A stretch of 64,000 bases of DNA from an uncultured Methylopila sp. (GTDB lineage Bacteria; Pseudomonadota; Alphaproteobacteria; Rhizobiales; Methylopilaceae). Under the pieces are notes generated by a model that was not told the origin of the DNA, did not search any database, and saw nothing but the letters and a program-made list of their open reading frames with translations. Positions 46,526 to 56,233 of the stretch are shown in pieces (within the stretch, counting starts at the first letter, position 1; every line of letters begins with the position of its first letter). The stretch lies in assembly GCA_902168115.1 (NCBI GenBank), contig CABHPB010000066.1, positions 60,391-124,390 of the forward strand, given 5' to 3'. Position numbers and translations under genes: made by a program.

Positions 46526-47086
46526 TCACCCGGCCCGGAGCACGCGGAGCTGCGTGTCGCCATAGACGCGCGTTTCGAGCAGTTCGAAGCCTTCGGGCTC
46601 GGAAATTTCCGCCTCGGTCGTCTCTTCCAACAGGATGAGCGCCTGCGGGGCGAGCCAGCCGCCTTCGCGGGCGGACGCGAGGGCCTTCTCGCCGAGGCCC
46701 TTGCCGTAGGGCGGGTCGGCGAAGACGAGGTCGAACAGTCCGAGAGAGTGGACCGGACCGAGCCGGACCGCGTCGCGCCGGAAAATCTTGGTCTGGCCGC
46801 CGAGACCATAGGCCTCGACGTTCTCGCGCAGGCAGGCGCGCGCCTCCGTTCCGTCGTCGACGAACAGGCAGAAGCGGGCGCCGCGCGACAGCGCCTCCAG
46901 CCCGAGCGCGCCGGTGCCGGCGAACAGGTCGAGGACCCGCGCGCCGTCGCACGGATCGCCATAGGCGTGCGCCAGCACGTTGAACACCGCCTCGCGCAGT
47001 CGGTCGCTCGTCGGGCGAATCGCGCGCGAGTCCGCGGACGGGCCCTTCAGCGCGCGGCCCTTGAACTTACCGCCGACGATCCGCAC
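46526..47086 (-). CDS. rsmD: 16S rRNA (guanine-966-N2)-methyltransferase
   Basis: SAM-dependent enzyme methylating G966 of 16S rRNA. Begins VRIVGGKFKGRALKGP with IRPTSDRLREAVFNVL, SAM loop VLDLFAGTGALGLEALSRGA and the catalytic DPPYGKG motif. The GTG at 47086 gives 186 residues and lies inside the rluB-like 3' end (20-bp overlap), so the two are coupled; no ATG is available at the correct place. Confidence 0.93.
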   Translation of the reverse strand: MRIVGGKFKGRALKGPSADSRAIRPTSDRLREAVFNVLAHAYGDPCDGARVLDLFAGTGALGLEALSRGARFCLFVDDGTEARACLRENVEAYGLGGQTKIFRRDAVRLGPVHSLGLFDLVFADPPYGKGLGEKALASAREGGWLAPQALILLEETTEAEISEPEGFELLETRVYGDTQLRVLRAG

Positions 47087-49031
47087 CGCCTGGCCGCCCC
47101 CCGCCGCCGCCCGGCCGACCACCGGGCTTGCCGCCTCCGGGCCTGCCGCCGGGTCTTCCGCCGCCTGGCTTCCCGCCTGGCTTTCCGCCCGGCCTGCCGC
47201 CCGGCTTTCCGCCGGGCTTTCCGCCGAACGGCCGGCCGCCGGGCCGCCCGCCCTCGGGACGACCGCCTTCCGGCCGGGCGCCATCGCGCCTGAAGCCGCC
47301 CGGCTTGCCGCCCGCGGGCCTCTCCGAACGGGGCGCGCCGTCGCGGGGACGACCGCGCTCGTCGTCGCGCGGCTTGCCCTCGCTGCGCGGCTTGCCCTCG
47401 CCGCGCGGCCTGAAGCCCTCCGGCTTGCCATCGGCGCGATCGGGCCGATCGGTACGGAACGGCCGCGCGCCTTCGCGCTCCTGTCCCCTCTCGCCGCGTG
47501 GCGGACGTCCCTCGCCCGGCCCCGGCCGCGGACGACGCTCGCCGCGCTCTCCGCCGGCGCCCTCGTCGCGCCAGCGCGGCTCGCTCCGACGCGGGCCCGC
47601 GTCGCGGCTGCGCGGACGCTCGCCATCGCCGCGCTCGAAACGCGGCCGCTCGCTTCCGCCGGATCGTGGCGGGCGCAGCCCCGGAGAGCGGACCTCGCCG
47701 GGAAGCCGCGGAGCGCGCGGCGCCTCGCCCGCCGGCTCGAATGCGCGCTCGCCGGCCGCGCGAGGAGCACGCCTGGCGTCGGACGCGCTCGCGCGCGGCC
47801 GTCCTGCGCCCGCCTTGCCGCGCGGCGCCCCGCCGGGCTCGCTTTTCCGCCCGTCGTCCGGCTTTGCGCGTTCCGGCCGACCCTTGGCGCCGAAGCGCTC
47901 GGCCGTGCCCTGCCTGGAGCGGTGCACGCGCTTGGGCGCGCCCTCGGCGTGGTCGCGCGCGATGCGCTCGACCTTCACCGCGCGGCCGCGGCGATCCTCG
48001 ACCGAGCCGACGCGCTTGGTCTTCGCGGGCCGCTCGGCCTCGCTTCCGGATGGCGCCGCCGGCGCCGGCATGTCGCGCGGCCGGGCGATCGGCGCCCGGC
48101 GACCGACGCGTTGCGACGGATCTGCGAGGCGCGCGCGCACGCGGCCCTCGACCGAGGTGCGCGCGCCGCCGCGCCCGCCGGTGACGCGTGGGGCGTCCTC
48201 GCCGACATTCGTCATCGGCCCCTCGAAGTCGCAGCCGGCCTCTTCGGCGAGCCGTTTGCCGAGCTGCTCCTGAAGCGTGCGGCCGCGCACCTCCTCGACC
48301 GCGCCCTCGGGCAGCGAGCCGAGCTGGAACGGGCCGAAGGAGATGCGGATCAGCCGGTTGACGGCGAGGCCGAGATGCTCGGCGACGCGCTTGACCTCGC
48401 GGTTCTTGCCTTCGCGCAGTCCGAACCGAAGCCAGACGTTGTCGGCCTGCTGGCGCTCGATCTCCGCGTCGATCGCGCCATAGGCGAAGCCGTCGATCTC
48501 GACGCCGTCCTTCAGCTCCGCGAGCGCCTCCGCCGTCGTGCGGCCGAAGGCGCGCACGCGGTAGCGCCGCAGCCAGCCGGTATCCGGCAGCTCGAGCACG
48601 CGCGCCAGCCCGCCGTCATTGGTCAGCAGCAGCAGGCCTTCGGTGTTGATGTCGAGCCGCCCGATCGTCATGACCCGCGGCATGCCCTTGGGCAGGATCG
48701 AGAAGACCGTCTCGCGGCCTTCCGGGTCGTGCGTCGTCGTCACGTAGCCGCGCGGCTTGTGGTAGAGCCAGAGTCGGGTGCGCTCGCGCGCCGGCAGCGG
48801 CTTGCCGTCGACCTCGATCCTGTCGTCCGGCAGGACGTTGGTGCCGGCCTCGGTCACCGTCGCGCCGTTGACGGAGACGCGGCCGGCCTCGATCCACGCC
48901 TCGGCCTCGCGCCGGGAGCCGAGTCCGGCGCGCGCGATGGTCTTGGCGAGACGCTCGCCCGGGCGCTTTCCGGCGCCTTCGGCCGCCGCTTGCCCCTCGG
49001 GCGCGTCGGGATGTTCTGGTTCGTCGGTCAT
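47067..49031 (-). CDS. rluB: RluB-type pseudouridine synthase with very long Arg/Gly/Pro-rich tail
   Basis: Residues 26-75 form an S4 RNA-binding domain and 85-270 an RsuA/RluB/E/F catalytic domain with Asp127 in GRLDINTEGLLLLTNDG and REGKNREVKR. It isomerises uridine in 23S rRNA (position 2605 in the E. coli RluB). From about 275 to 654 the protein is low-complexity, moving from Arg/Asp/Glu/Pro-rich to repeated GGRPGGKPGG-like units, probably disordered and RNA-binding. The divergent tadA start is only 31 bp away, so promoters overlap. Confidence 0.93.
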   Translation of the reverse strand: MTDEPEHPDAPEGQAAAEGAGKRPGERLAKTIARAGLGSRREAEAWIEAGRVSVNGATVTEAGTNVLPDDRIEVDGKPLPARERTRLWLYHKPRGYVTTTHDPEGRETVFSILPKGMPRVMTIGRLDINTEGLLLLTNDGGLARVLELPDTGWLRRYRVRAFGRTTAEALAELKDGVEIDGFAYGAIDAEIERQQADNVWLRFGLREGKNREVKRVAEHLGLAVNRLIRISFGPFQLGSLPEGAVEEVRGRTLQEQLGKRLAEEAGCDFEGPMTNVGEDAPRVTGGRGGARTSVEGRVRARLADPSQRVGRRAPIARPRDMPAPAAPSGSEAERPAKTKRVGSVEDRRGRAVKVERIARDHAEGAPKRVHRSRQGTAERFGAKGRPERAKPDDGRKSEPGGAPRGKAGAGRPRASASDARRAPRAAGERAFEPAGEAPRAPRLPGEVRSPGLRPPRSGGSERPRFERGDGERPRSRDAGPRRSEPRWRDEGAGGERGERRPRPGPGEGRPPRGERGQEREGARPFRTDRPDRADGKPEGFRPRGEGKPRSEGKPRDDERGRPRDGAPRSERPAGGKPGGFRRDGARPEGGRPEGGRPGGRPFGGKPGGKPGGRPGGKPGGKPGGGRPGGRPGGGKPGGRPGGGGGRPGGADRRR

Positions 49032-49062
49032 GATCGGCCGCGAGTAGCATGAGGAACGCCGG

Positions 49063-49527
49063 TTGACGAGCGCGGATCAGCCCTCGCCGATGGAGATCGC
49101 TCTCGCCGAGGCGCGTGCGGCGGCCGAACGTGGGGAGGTGCCGGTCGGCGCGGCGGTGCTGAGGGACGGCGTCGTCCTCGCCGCCGACGGCAACCGCACC
49201 CGCGAGCGCAACGACCCGACGGCCCATGCCGAGATGCTCGTCATCCGCGCCGCCTGCGAGAAGATCGGGTCCGAGCGGCTGATCGGCTGCGACCTGTGGG
49301 TCACGCTGGAGCCCTGCCCGATGTGCGCCACCGCGCTCTCCTTCGCCCGCATCCGCCGCGTCTACTTCGGCGCGGAGGATCCGAAGGGCGGCGGCGTGGT
49401 CTCCGGCGCGCGGCTCTACGACCAGCAGACCTGCCATCACGCGCCCGAGGTCTATCCGGGTTTCCGGGAGCGCGAAGCGGCGGAGCTGCTCAGGTCCTTC
49501 TTTCGCGACCGTCGCGACACCACATGA
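49063..49527 (+). CDS. tadA: tRNA-specific adenosine deaminase
   Basis: Zn-dependent deaminase making inosine-34 in tRNA-Arg(ACG). Zinc and catalytic residues: His55 and Glu57 (HAE) and Cys85/Cys88 (PCPMC). The TTG at 49063 has GAGGA 7 nt upstream and gives 154 residues; ATG 49090 is the alternative. Divergent from rluB. Confidence 0.95.
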   Translation: MTSADQPSPMEIALAEARAAAERGEVPVGAAVLRDGVVLAADGNRTRERNDPTAHAEMLVIRAACEKIGSERLIGCDLWVTLEPCPMCATALSFARIRRVYFGAEDPKGGGVVSGARLYDQQTCHHAPEVYPGFREREAAELLRSFFRDRRDTT

Positions 49528-49620
49528 TCTTGCGAACCAAAGCGGGGCGTCGACGTTCCCGCTCGTGAGGCCTGCGCGGTGCGGGCCGATGGGGCCGACC
49601 CCCTTCGTGAGGTGACCTCT

Positions 49621-49782
49621 ATGGACGTCCTACGCATCCTGATCGCGATTCTGCTGCCGCCGCTCGGCGTGTTCCTGCAGGTCGGCATCGGCCTGCAGTT
49701 CTGGCTGAACATCCTGCTGACGCTGCTGGGCTACATCCCGGGCATCATCCACGCCATCTGGGTCATCGTGAGGACGCCATGA
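49621..49782 (+). CDS. Pmp3/UPF0057 (YqaE) family small membrane protein
   Basis: A 53-residue protein with two hydrophobic helices. The family hallmark ILLPPLGVFLQVG and the end LTLLGYIPGIIHAIWVIV are intact. Homologues respond to salt or membrane stress and affect membrane potential. GAGGTGA lies before the ATG. The stop overlaps the following DUF4112 gene. Confidence 0.93.
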   Translation: MDVLRILIAILLPPLGVFLQVGIGLQFWLNILLTLLGYIPGIIHAIWVIVRTP

Positions 49783-50177
49783 CGGCGCGCGCCGCCACCG
49801 GCTTCGCCGGCCGCATGCCTCCCCGCGACGGGCTGAAGCCCGGCCACGCCGAGACGCTCGACCATCTCGACCGTCTCGCGACGCTGCTCGACTCGCAGTG
49901 GCGCATCCCGATGACGAACTGGCGCTTCGGCGTCGACTCGCTGGCCGGCGTCGTGCCGGTCGCGGGCGGCCTGTCGACCGCGGTCGTCTCGGCCTACATG
50001 ATCAAGCGCGCCCACGAGATGGGCGCGCCCTCGCGCGTCCTCGCCAAGATGGTCGGCAACGTCGCCTTCGACACGGTGGTCGGCTCGATCCCCGTCGCCG
50101 GGGCGATCTTCGACTTCGCCTTCAAGGCGAACCGGCGGAACGCCAACATGTTGAGGCGGCATTTCGAGGGGCGGTAA
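49779..50177 (+). CDS. DUF4112 family protein
   Basis: The 132 residues contain the family core LDRLATLLDSQWRIP, FGVDSLAGVVPVAGG and VAFDTVVGSIPVAGAIFDFAFKANRRN, with two probable membrane-inserting segments. Function unknown. The ATG overlaps the Pmp3 stop (ATGA), which suggests a shared membrane-stress role. Confidence 0.88.
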   Translation: MTARAATGFAGRMPPRDGLKPGHAETLDHLDRLATLLDSQWRIPMTNWRFGVDSLAGVVPVAGGLSTAVVSAYMIKRAHEMGAPSRVLAKMVGNVAFDTVVGSIPVAGAIFDFAFKANRRNANMLRRHFEGR

Positions 50178-50180
50178 GGC

Positions 50181-51008
50181 TCAGCCCAGCAGCCGCTCCA
50201 GGGCGCGCTTGGTCTCCTCCTTCGCCGCGGCGCTCGCGGCGAGGGTCGGTCCCGAGCGGAAGAAATCGAGCAAGGTCACGCCATCGACCTGCGGGCGGAT
50301 CAGCGCGTGCGGGCGGCGGCGCTCCAGCTTCGCCTCGACGATCGCGCCCTGCATGATCTGCATCGCGCCAAGCATGGTCTCGAACACGTTCGGCTCGCGT
50401 CCTTCCCGGGCGACGGGTCCGCCCGTCACGTCGACCGCGACGACGGCGTCGAGGTCGTCCGGCAGGATGTCGAATGGCAGCGGATTGGCCATCGCGCCAT
50501 CGATCAGCGTGCGGCCGTCATGCACGACATGGCGGAACAGGCCGGGAATCGCCGCGGAGGCTGCGATCACGGGGCTCAATCGCCCGGCGCGATAGACGAC
50601 GGCGCTGCGGGCGAACAGGTCGGTCGCGACCGCCGAGAACGGGATGGCAAGCTCCTCGAAGGTCGCCGGCAGTCCTTCGGGCAGCACGAAGGACAGCAGC
50701 GTCTCGGCGTCGAGCAGCAGCGGGTTGCGGGAGCCGAGGCCGAACAGATCCGCGAACCGCCCCACCCTCGCGCGCATGATCTTCCCGATCATGTCGGCGC
50801 GACGGTCGAGCATGGCGTTGGTGTGGTCGAGAAGCTCCGCGGCGGAAATGCCCGCCGCGAAGCCCGAGCCGTAGATCGAGCCGATCGAGGAGCCCGCGAT
50901 GGCCGCAGGCTTCACGCCGAGTTCGTCGAACGCTGCGAGAACGTGGAGATGGGCGAGGCCGCGCGCGCCTCCGCCCCCGAGCGCCAGCCCAATGCGGGGT
51001 CGCGTCAT
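50181..51008 (-). CDS. Patatin-like phospholipase (RssA-type)
   Basis: Serine lipid hydrolase of 275 residues with a Ser-Asp dyad. Oxyanion loop GGGGARGLAH, nucleophile GSSIGSIYG, and catalytic Asp in DGAMANPLPF. The ATG at 51008 overlaps the stop of the upstream dehalogenase-like gene. Length and motifs match the bacterial RssA/YchK group. Confidence 0.92.
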   Translation of the reverse strand: MTRPRIGLALGGGGARGLAHLHVLAAFDELGVKPAAIAGSSIGSIYGSGFAAGISAAELLDHTNAMLDRRADMIGKIMRARVGRFADLFGLGSRNPLLLDAETLLSFVLPEGLPATFEELAIPFSAVATDLFARSAVVYRAGRLSPVIAASAAIPGLFRHVVHDGRTLIDGAMANPLPFDILPDDLDAVVAVDVTGGPVAREGREPNVFETMLGAMQIMQGAIVEAKLERRRPHALIRPQVDGVTLLDFFRSGPTLAASAAAKEETKRALERLLG

Positions 51009-51940
51009 CCAGCCCTTCCGAAGAAGTGGATCAGCGCCGCAGCGGTCTCTTCCAGCGCCTCCTCGGGGAGGAAATGGCCGCAGGGCAGCGCGCGGCCCTC
51101 GACCGTTTCGGCCCACTCCCGCCAGACATCGAGCGGGCTCGCGCCCTTCGCCGGAAAGCCGCCGTCGCCCCAGAGCGCGAGCAGCGGCGCGGCGATCTTT
51201 TTGCCTGCGTCGAGATCCGCTTGGTCATGGTCCCGGTCGACGGTCGCGCCGGCGCGGTAGTCCGCCAGCGTCGCGGCGATGCGCCTCGGCTCGCGGAAGA
51301 AGTCGCGATAGTGGGCGAGCGCGCGCTCGTCGAAGGCCGAAAGATCCTTCGCCGCCGTCCAGCTCGCGAGCGTCCAGTCGATGAAGAAGACCGGATCGGC
51401 CCCGATCAGCCGCTCCGGCAACGGCGCCGGCTGCGCGAAGAACGGCCAGTGATAGGCCTTGAGCGCCATGCCGGCGTCCATCGCCGCCCACATGCGATGG
51501 GTCGGCACGATGTCGAGCACGGCGATCTTCTCGATCAGCTCCGGCCGGTCGAGCGCCAGCCGGTAGGCGACGCGGCCGCCGCGGTCGTGACCCGCGACCA
51601 TGAAGCGCTCGTGGCCGAGCTCCGCCATCAGCGCGGCGACGTCCGCGGCCATGACGCGCTTGGAATAGGCGAGCCCGTCGTCGGTCAGAGGCGGGATCGA
51701 GGAGCTCCCGTAGCCGCGCAGGTCCGGGATCACCAGCGTGAATTTCTCGGCGAGCACCGGCGCGATCTTGTGCCAGCAGGCATTGGTCTGCGGGTAGCCG
51801 TGGAGCAGCAGGAGCGGCGGACCTTCGCCGCCGACGCGGGCGAAGAGCTCGGCCTCGCCGACGGCGACGCTCGTCTCGCCGAAGCTAGGAAACAGGTCGG
51901 GCAGCGGCCCGACGAGGTCGCCGAGATGCGCTTCGCTCAC
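51005..51940 (-). CDS. Alpha/beta hydrolase resembling fluoroacetate/haloacetate dehalogenase
   Basis: The 311 residues conserve the full fluoroacetate dehalogenase active site: nucleophile Asp119 and halide/carboxylate-binding Arg120 and Arg123 (GHDRGGR), Asp143 (VLDIVPT), His164 and Trp165 (AYHWPFF), Tyr228, and catalytic His289 (CGHFLPEE). These are each nine residues later than the positions I recall for Rhodopseudomonas palustris RPA1163 (D110, R111, R114, D134, H155, W156, Y219, H280). It would hydrolyse a haloacetate to glycolate. Overlaps xseA and the patatin gene by ATGA. Confidence 0.85.
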   Translation of the reverse strand: MSEAHLGDLVGPLPDLFPSFGETSVAVGEAELFARVGGEGPPLLLLHGYPQTNACWHKIAPVLAEKFTLVIPDLRGYGSSSIPPLTDDGLAYSKRVMAADVAALMAELGHERFMVAGHDRGGRVAYRLALDRPELIEKIAVLDIVPTHRMWAAMDAGMALKAYHWPFFAQPAPLPERLIGADPVFFIDWTLASWTAAKDLSAFDERALAHYRDFFREPRRIAATLADYRAGATVDRDHDQADLDAGKKIAAPLLALWGDGGFPAKGASPLDVWREWAETVEGRALPCGHFLPEEALEETAAALIHFFGRAG

Positions 51941-53367
51941 CCGAACAGATCCTCCTGGGCGGCCGGCGTCGTCTTCGGGCGCGGAGCGCGCTTTTCCGCA
52001 GACTGCGCCGCGCCGCCCGCGGTCGCGGCGACCTCACCGTCGGCGAAGCGCAGCGAAAGCGCGACGCCCGGCGTTACGGCGGCGGCGCGGGAGACGAGGT
52101 GGCCGTCCGGCCCGGTCACCAGCGCATAGCCGCGCTCCAGCACGCCTTGGTGGCTGAGATTGCGCAGCAGCTTCCACGTCGTCTCCAGCCGCTCGCGCCG
52201 CCTCTCGGCAGCCACGGCGAAGGCGCGCCCGGCCCGAGGCGCGAGCGCCGCCAGCTTCTCGCGCTCCAGCGCAACGCGGCGGGCGAGCGCGACCGGAGAG
52301 AGCTTGGCAGTCGCGGCCGCGAAGCGGGCGTGATGGCGCCCGGCGTTGGTCGCGAGCGCCGGCGCGAGCCGCGCCGCGGCGTGGTCGAGCCGCTGGCGCG
52401 GGACCTGGAGCAGCGTCTCGAGCGAGGGCAGCGCGCGCGCGGCCGAGCGCAGCTCGACGCGGCGGCTCTCGACCGCGCGGGCCATCGAGGCGCGCAGCCG
52501 CCCTCCCCGGTCCTCGACGGCCGCCACCAGTTCGGCGCGCACCGGCACCGCCATCTCGGCGGCGGCCGTCGGCGTCGGCGCGCGTCGGTCGGAGGCGAAG
52601 TCGATCAGCGTGGTGTCGGTCTCGTGGCCGACCGCGGAGATCAGCGGGATCGCGCTTTCCGCGGCGGCGCGGACCACGACCTCCTCGTTGAAGCCCCAGA
52701 GGTCCTCGAGGCTTCCGCCGCCGCGCGCGACGATCAGCACGGCCGGCCTCGGAATATCGCCGTCCGCGGCGAGCGCGTTGAAGCCGCGGATGGCGGCGGC
52801 GACCTCGGCGGCGGCGGTCTCGCCCTGCACCCGCACAGGCCAGACCAGCACGCGACGCGGGAAGCGGTCCGACAGGCGGTGCAGGATGTCCCGGATCACG
52901 GCGCCCGTCGGCGAGGTGATGACGCCGACAGTCTCCGGCAGGAACGGCAGCGGGCGCTTGCGGCCCTCGTCGAACAGCCCTTCCGCGGCGAGCCGTTTGC
53001 GGCGCTCCTCTAGCTGGGCGAGCAGCGCGCCGACGCCGGCCGGCTCCAGCACGTCGACGACGATCTGGTAGGCGGATTTTCCGGGATAGGTCGTGAGCCG
53101 CCCCGTGGCGATGACCTCCATCCCCTCCTCGGGGCGGAACTTCAGCTTGCCGAACGTGCCGCGCCAGACCACCGCGTCGATCTTCGCGCCCTCGTCCTTC
53201 AGCGCGAAATAGGCGTGACCCGAAGAGTGCGGGCCGCGATAGCCGGAGATCTCGCCGCGCACCCGCACATAGCCGAACCGGTCCTCGACCACACGCTTCA
53301 GCGACTGGCTGAGCTCGGAGACCGAGATTTCCGGGGCGTTGGAGAGCGCGGCGTCGGGTCCGGCCAT
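51937..53367 (-). CDS. xseA: Exodeoxyribonuclease VII large subunit
   Basis: Single-strand-specific nuclease, large subunit of 476 residues. N-terminal OB fold (about 10-115, [23 protein letters not shown]), catalytic domain with [17 protein letters not shown] and [16 protein letters not shown], then a coiled-coil region. The stop overlaps the downstream hydrolase gene by ATGA. The small subunit xseB is not in the window. Confidence 0.96.
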   Translation of the reverse strand: MAGPDAALSNAPEISVSELSQSLKRVVEDRFGYVRVRGEISGYRGPHSSGHAYFALKDEGAKIDAVVWRGTFGKLKFRPEEGMEVIATGRLTTYPGKSAYQIVVDVLEPAGVGALLAQLEERRKRLAAEGLFDEGRKRPLPFLPETVGVITSPTGAVIRDILHRLSDRFPRRVLVWPVRVQGETAAAEVAAAIRGFNALAADGDIPRPAVLIVARGGGSLEDLWGFNEEVVVRAAAESAIPLISAVGHETDTTLIDFASDRRAPTPTAAAEMAVPVRAELVAAVEDRGGRLRASMARAVESRRVELRSAARALPSLETLLQVPRQRLDHAAARLAPALATNAGRHHARFAAATAKLSPVALARRVALEREKLAALAPRAGRAFAVAAERRRERLETTWKLLRNLSHQGVLERGYALVTGPDGHLVSRAAAVTPGVALSLRFADGEVAATAGGAAQSAEKRAPRPKTTPAAQEDLFG

Positions 53368-53509
53368 AGGGTCCTGAGGTCGATACGGAAAAGCGGGCGT
53401 CGTTCATACGCCGGTCGGCGCGCCGAGGCGACCGCGGGAGCCGAAATGGAACCCCTCGCGCCGAAAATCGTTGGAAACAGAGCAAAAGCAATCAGCAGGA
53501 GGACGACCC

Positions 53510-53872
53510 ATGCGCGCGCTCGTCGCCGCCACGCTTCTGGCCGCCGCCCCGATTTCCCTTGCGGCGGCCTCCCCTATCGAGATTCTGACCGCCCCGCCCG
53601 CCGGCGACACGCCGGAGGTGAAGATCGAGGCGACCCAGTTCGCGACCCCGGAAGTCCGCGTGAAAGCCGGGTCCGCGGTGAAGTGGGTCAATGTCGACGG
53701 CGCAACCCACAACGTCCACTTCCGCCGCGGCCCCGCCAAGGGCGATCCGAAGGCGCAGGGCCGCACGCTGAACGAGGGGGACGCCTATGTGGTGAAGTTC
53801 GCCGAGGCCGGCACCTACGAGTATATCGACACGCTGCATTCCACCATGAAGGGCAAGATAATCGTGGAATGA
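53510..53872 (+). CDS. Amicyanin-like cupredoxin lacking the copper cysteine (Cys to Asp)
   Basis: A 120-residue secreted protein with signal peptide (about 1-20). It aligns along its length with the tandem neighbour at 54029 (TPEV-V-AG, HNVHFRRGP, KGDPKAQGRTLNEG, Y-VKF-EAG-Y-Y). Type 1 copper ligands would be His67, residue 107, His110 and Met113, but residue 107 is Asp (codon GAC), where the neighbour has Cys. The ligand loop length equals amicyanin's. It may bind copper in a type 2-like way or no copper. AGGAGG precedes ATG 53510. Confidence 0.88.
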   Translation: MRALVAATLLAAAPISLAAASPIEILTAPPAGDTPEVKIEATQFATPEVRVKAGSAVKWVNVDGATHNVHFRRGPAKGDPKAQGRTLNEGDAYVVKFAEAGTYEYIDTLHSTMKGKIIVE

Positions 53873-54028
53873 TTATAGTTACAGAAAACTGATAAGCACA
53901 TTTTCGAAGACGTCAAAGTTCAGAGTCATCAATTCATCGATATTCATTGCCGGGATTATTGAACAGTCCCTCCTGTCCGCTTACGGACGGCGACGAACCG
54001 CCGTTCCGGCGGACAGGAGAGGACGCAC

Positions 54029-54445
54029 ATGAAGACCATCGCCGCCTGGAACCGTCACTCGCTCGACCGCAGGACGCTGCTCGTCGCCGGCGCCGCCGCG
54101 GTGGCGGGCGCGGCCATCGCGCCGAAGCTGGCCATGGCCGAGGAGCCGGTCGAGATCGACCCGACGGGCGCTGGCGGCGGCACAGAGGTCGCTATCGAGA
54201 GCATGGCGTTCCAGACGCCCGAGGTGAAGTGCAAGGTCGGCGACACCGTCACCTGGTCGAACAAGGACGGCATCGCGCACAACGTCCACTTCCGCCAGGG
54301 GCCGATGAAGGGCAACCCGAAGGCCCAGGGCAAGATGCTCAACACCGGCGAGAAGTACTCGGTGAAGTTTCTGCAGGCCGGCGACTATTCCTATGTCTGC
54401 ACGCCGCATCCGATGATGAAGGGCAAGGTGATCGTCGAGGCCTGA
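54029..54445 (+). CDS. Amicyanin-like cupredoxin (type 1 copper), Tat-exported
   Basis: A 138-residue blue-copper protein. A twin-arginine signal (DRRTLLVAGAAAVAGAAIA, 13-31) precedes a cupredoxin fold with ligands His84 (AHNVHF), Cys124, His127 and Met130 in YVCTPHPMMKG, the short amicyanin-type loop. Amicyanin carries electrons from methylamine dehydrogenase, but no mau genes are here; other donors such as the bc1 complex are possible. The 156-bp gap before it (53873-54028) is AT-rich and holds its own promoter-like sequence. Confidence 0.92.
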   Translation: MKTIAAWNRHSLDRRTLLVAGAAAVAGAAIAPKLAMAEEPVEIDPTGAGGGTEVAIESMAFQTPEVKCKVGDTVTWSNKDGIAHNVHFRQGPMKGNPKAQGKMLNTGEKYSVKFLQAGDYSYVCTPHPMMKGKVIVEA

Positions 54446-54525
54446 AGGATCGGCGCGTCGCCGGTATCGCCCGCGCTCAAAGGCGGCTAGAACGACGCGC
54501 CAATCCACTGGACTGAAGAGATCGC

Positions 54526-55794
54526 ATGATCGTTCTACTCGTCGGCTCAGGCGGCCGCGAGCACGCCCTCGCCGCCGCGCTCTCGAAAAGCGCCCGGCTC
54601 TCGCGCCTGATCGCGGCCCCCGGCAATCCCGGCATCGCGCAGCACGCGGACTGCCGGCCGGTTCCGGTCGACGACATCGAGGGCATCGTCCGCCTCGCGG
54701 TCGACGAGAAGGTCGATCTCGTCGTCGTGGGCCCCGAGGCGCCGCTGGTCGCGGGGCTCGCCGACAGGCTGACCGAGGCCGGGGTCAAGGTGTTCGGGCC
54801 GAGCGCCGCGGCCGCGCAGCTCGAAGGCTCGAAGGCCTTCACCAAGGCGCTGTGCGCCCGTCACGACATCCCGACCGCCGGCTTCCGCCACTGCCGCTCG
54901 AAGGACGAGGCGCGCGCGGCGATCGACGCCTTCGGCGCGCCCGTCGTCGTCAAGGCCGACGGCCTCGCCGCCGGAAAGGGCGTGACGGTCGCCGAAAAAC
55001 TCGACCAGGCCTATGAGGCGATCGACGCCATCTTCGCCGCGCCGGGCGCCGAGGCGGTCGTCGAGGAGTTCATGGACGGCGAGGAGGCGAGCCTGTTCGC
55101 CCTCGTCGACGGCAAGACCGCCCTCCCGTTCGGCGACGCTCAGGACCACAAGCGCGCCTTCGACGGCGACAAGGGTCCGAACACCGGCGGCATGGGCGCC
55201 TATTCACCGGCGCCAGTACTCAGTCCGGCGCTCGCCGAGCAGGCGATGGCCGAGATTGTCCGTCCGACGGTGAAGGCGATGGCCGAAGACGGAGCGCCCT
55301 TCGTCGGTTTCCTCTACGCCGGTCTGATGCTGACCTCCGATGGGCCGAAGCTCGTCGAGTACAACGTCCGCTTCGGCGACCCCGAGGCCGAGGTCGTGCT
55401 GCCGCGCCTCGAAAGCGACTTCCTCGACCTCCTGCTCGCCGCGGTCGACGGGCGGCTGGACGGGGTCGAGGCGGCGTTCTCCGACAACACCGCGCTCACC
55501 GTCGTGATGGCGACCAGGGGCTATCCCGGCGAGTACGGCAAGGGCTCGGAGATTCGGGGCGTCGGAAAGGCCGAGGCGCGCGACGGCGTCACGGTCTTCC
55601 ACGCCGGGACGAAGCAGGGCGGCGACCGGCTGCTGGCGAATGGCGGCCGGGTGCTCGCGGTCACCGCGCTCGGGGCCGACGCGGCCGAGGCGCAGGTCAA
55701 CGCCTATGCGGCGGTCGACCTGATCGACTGGCCGGAAGGCTTCTGCCGCCGCGACATCGGCTGGCGGGCGGCCGCGCAGGCCGAAGAGGCCTGA
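54526..55794 (+). CDS. purD: Phosphoribosylamine-glycine ligase
   Basis: ATP-grasp enzyme of purine synthesis. Conserved [16 protein letters not shown], the APGNPGIAQ segment, [36 protein letters not shown] and [19 protein letters not shown]. The 422 residues are normal. Closely follows the cupredoxin gene but has no functional link to it. Confidence 0.97.
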   Translation: MIVLLVGSGGREHALAAALSKSARLSRLIAAPGNPGIAQHADCRPVPVDDIEGIVRLAVDEKVDLVVVGPEAPLVAGLADRLTEAGVKVFGPSAAAAQLEGSKAFTKALCARHDIPTAGFRHCRSKDEARAAIDAFGAPVVVKADGLAAGKGVTVAEKLDQAYEAIDAIFAAPGAEAVVEEFMDGEEASLFALVDGKTALPFGDAQDHKRAFDGDKGPNTGGMGAYSPAPVLSPALAEQAMAEIVRPTVKAMAEDGAPFVGFLYAGLMLTSDGPKLVEYNVRFGDPEAEVVLPRLESDFLDLLLAAVDGRLDGVEAAFSDNTALTVVMATRGYPGEYGKGSEIRGVGKAEARDGVTVFHAGTKQGGDRLLANGGRVLAVTALGADAAEAQVNAYAAVDLIDWPEGFCRRDIGWRAAAQAEEA

Positions 55795-55872
55795 GGCTCT
55801 CTTCGGCGAGCCGCGCGGACCGGCTCGCCGAGCTCGCTTGGACCCTCCGGGCCGCTCGCCCGCAGCGATCGG

Positions 55873-56208
55873 CTATTTCGCCGTCCTGAACGCTTCCATC
55901 GCCCGCGCCGAATAGACCAGCGCCGCGCCCGCATTGAGCGCGATGGCGACGGTCAGCGCCTCCATCACTTCCTCGGTCGTCGCGCCGGCCTTCCTGGCGG
56001 CCTCCGAATGCACCGCGATGCAGCCGTCGCAGCGCGTGGTCGTCGCGACCGCAAGCGCGATCAGTTCGCGCGTCTTGGGATCGAGCACCTTCGCCGCCGT
56101 GGCGGAGGCCGCGAGCGTGTCGTGCCCCTTCATGAGGTCCGGGTTGAGCGTCGCGATCTCCCCGATCGCGCCCATCAGTTCGCCGCGATAGCCGTTCCAG
56201 TCGAGCAT
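55873..56208 (-). CDS. Carboxymuconolactone decarboxylase/AhpD-like protein
   Basis: A 111-residue all-helical protein with redox pair Cys60 and Cys63 and His67 (RCDGCIAVH) plus Glu48, the AhpD-like peroxidase proton-relay arrangement. It may act in peroxide or electrophile detoxification. Divergent from a TetR gene, with a perfect palindrome in between. Confidence 0.93.
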   Translation of the reverse strand: MLDWNGYRGELMGAIGEIATLNPDLMKGHDTLAASATAAKVLDPKTRELIALAVATTTRCDGCIAVHSEAARKAGATTEEVMEALTVAIALNAGAALVYSARAMEAFRTAK

Positions 56209-56233
56209 TGCGTTTCCTCCTGCTTGTTATCTA

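Noticed and set aside
46980..49052. A 690-codon frame antisense to the rluB-like gene
   Set aside because: It is a compositional shadow of the Arg/Gly/Pro-rich tail; it has no family signatures, while the reverse strand encodes clear S4 and pseudouridine synthase motifs.
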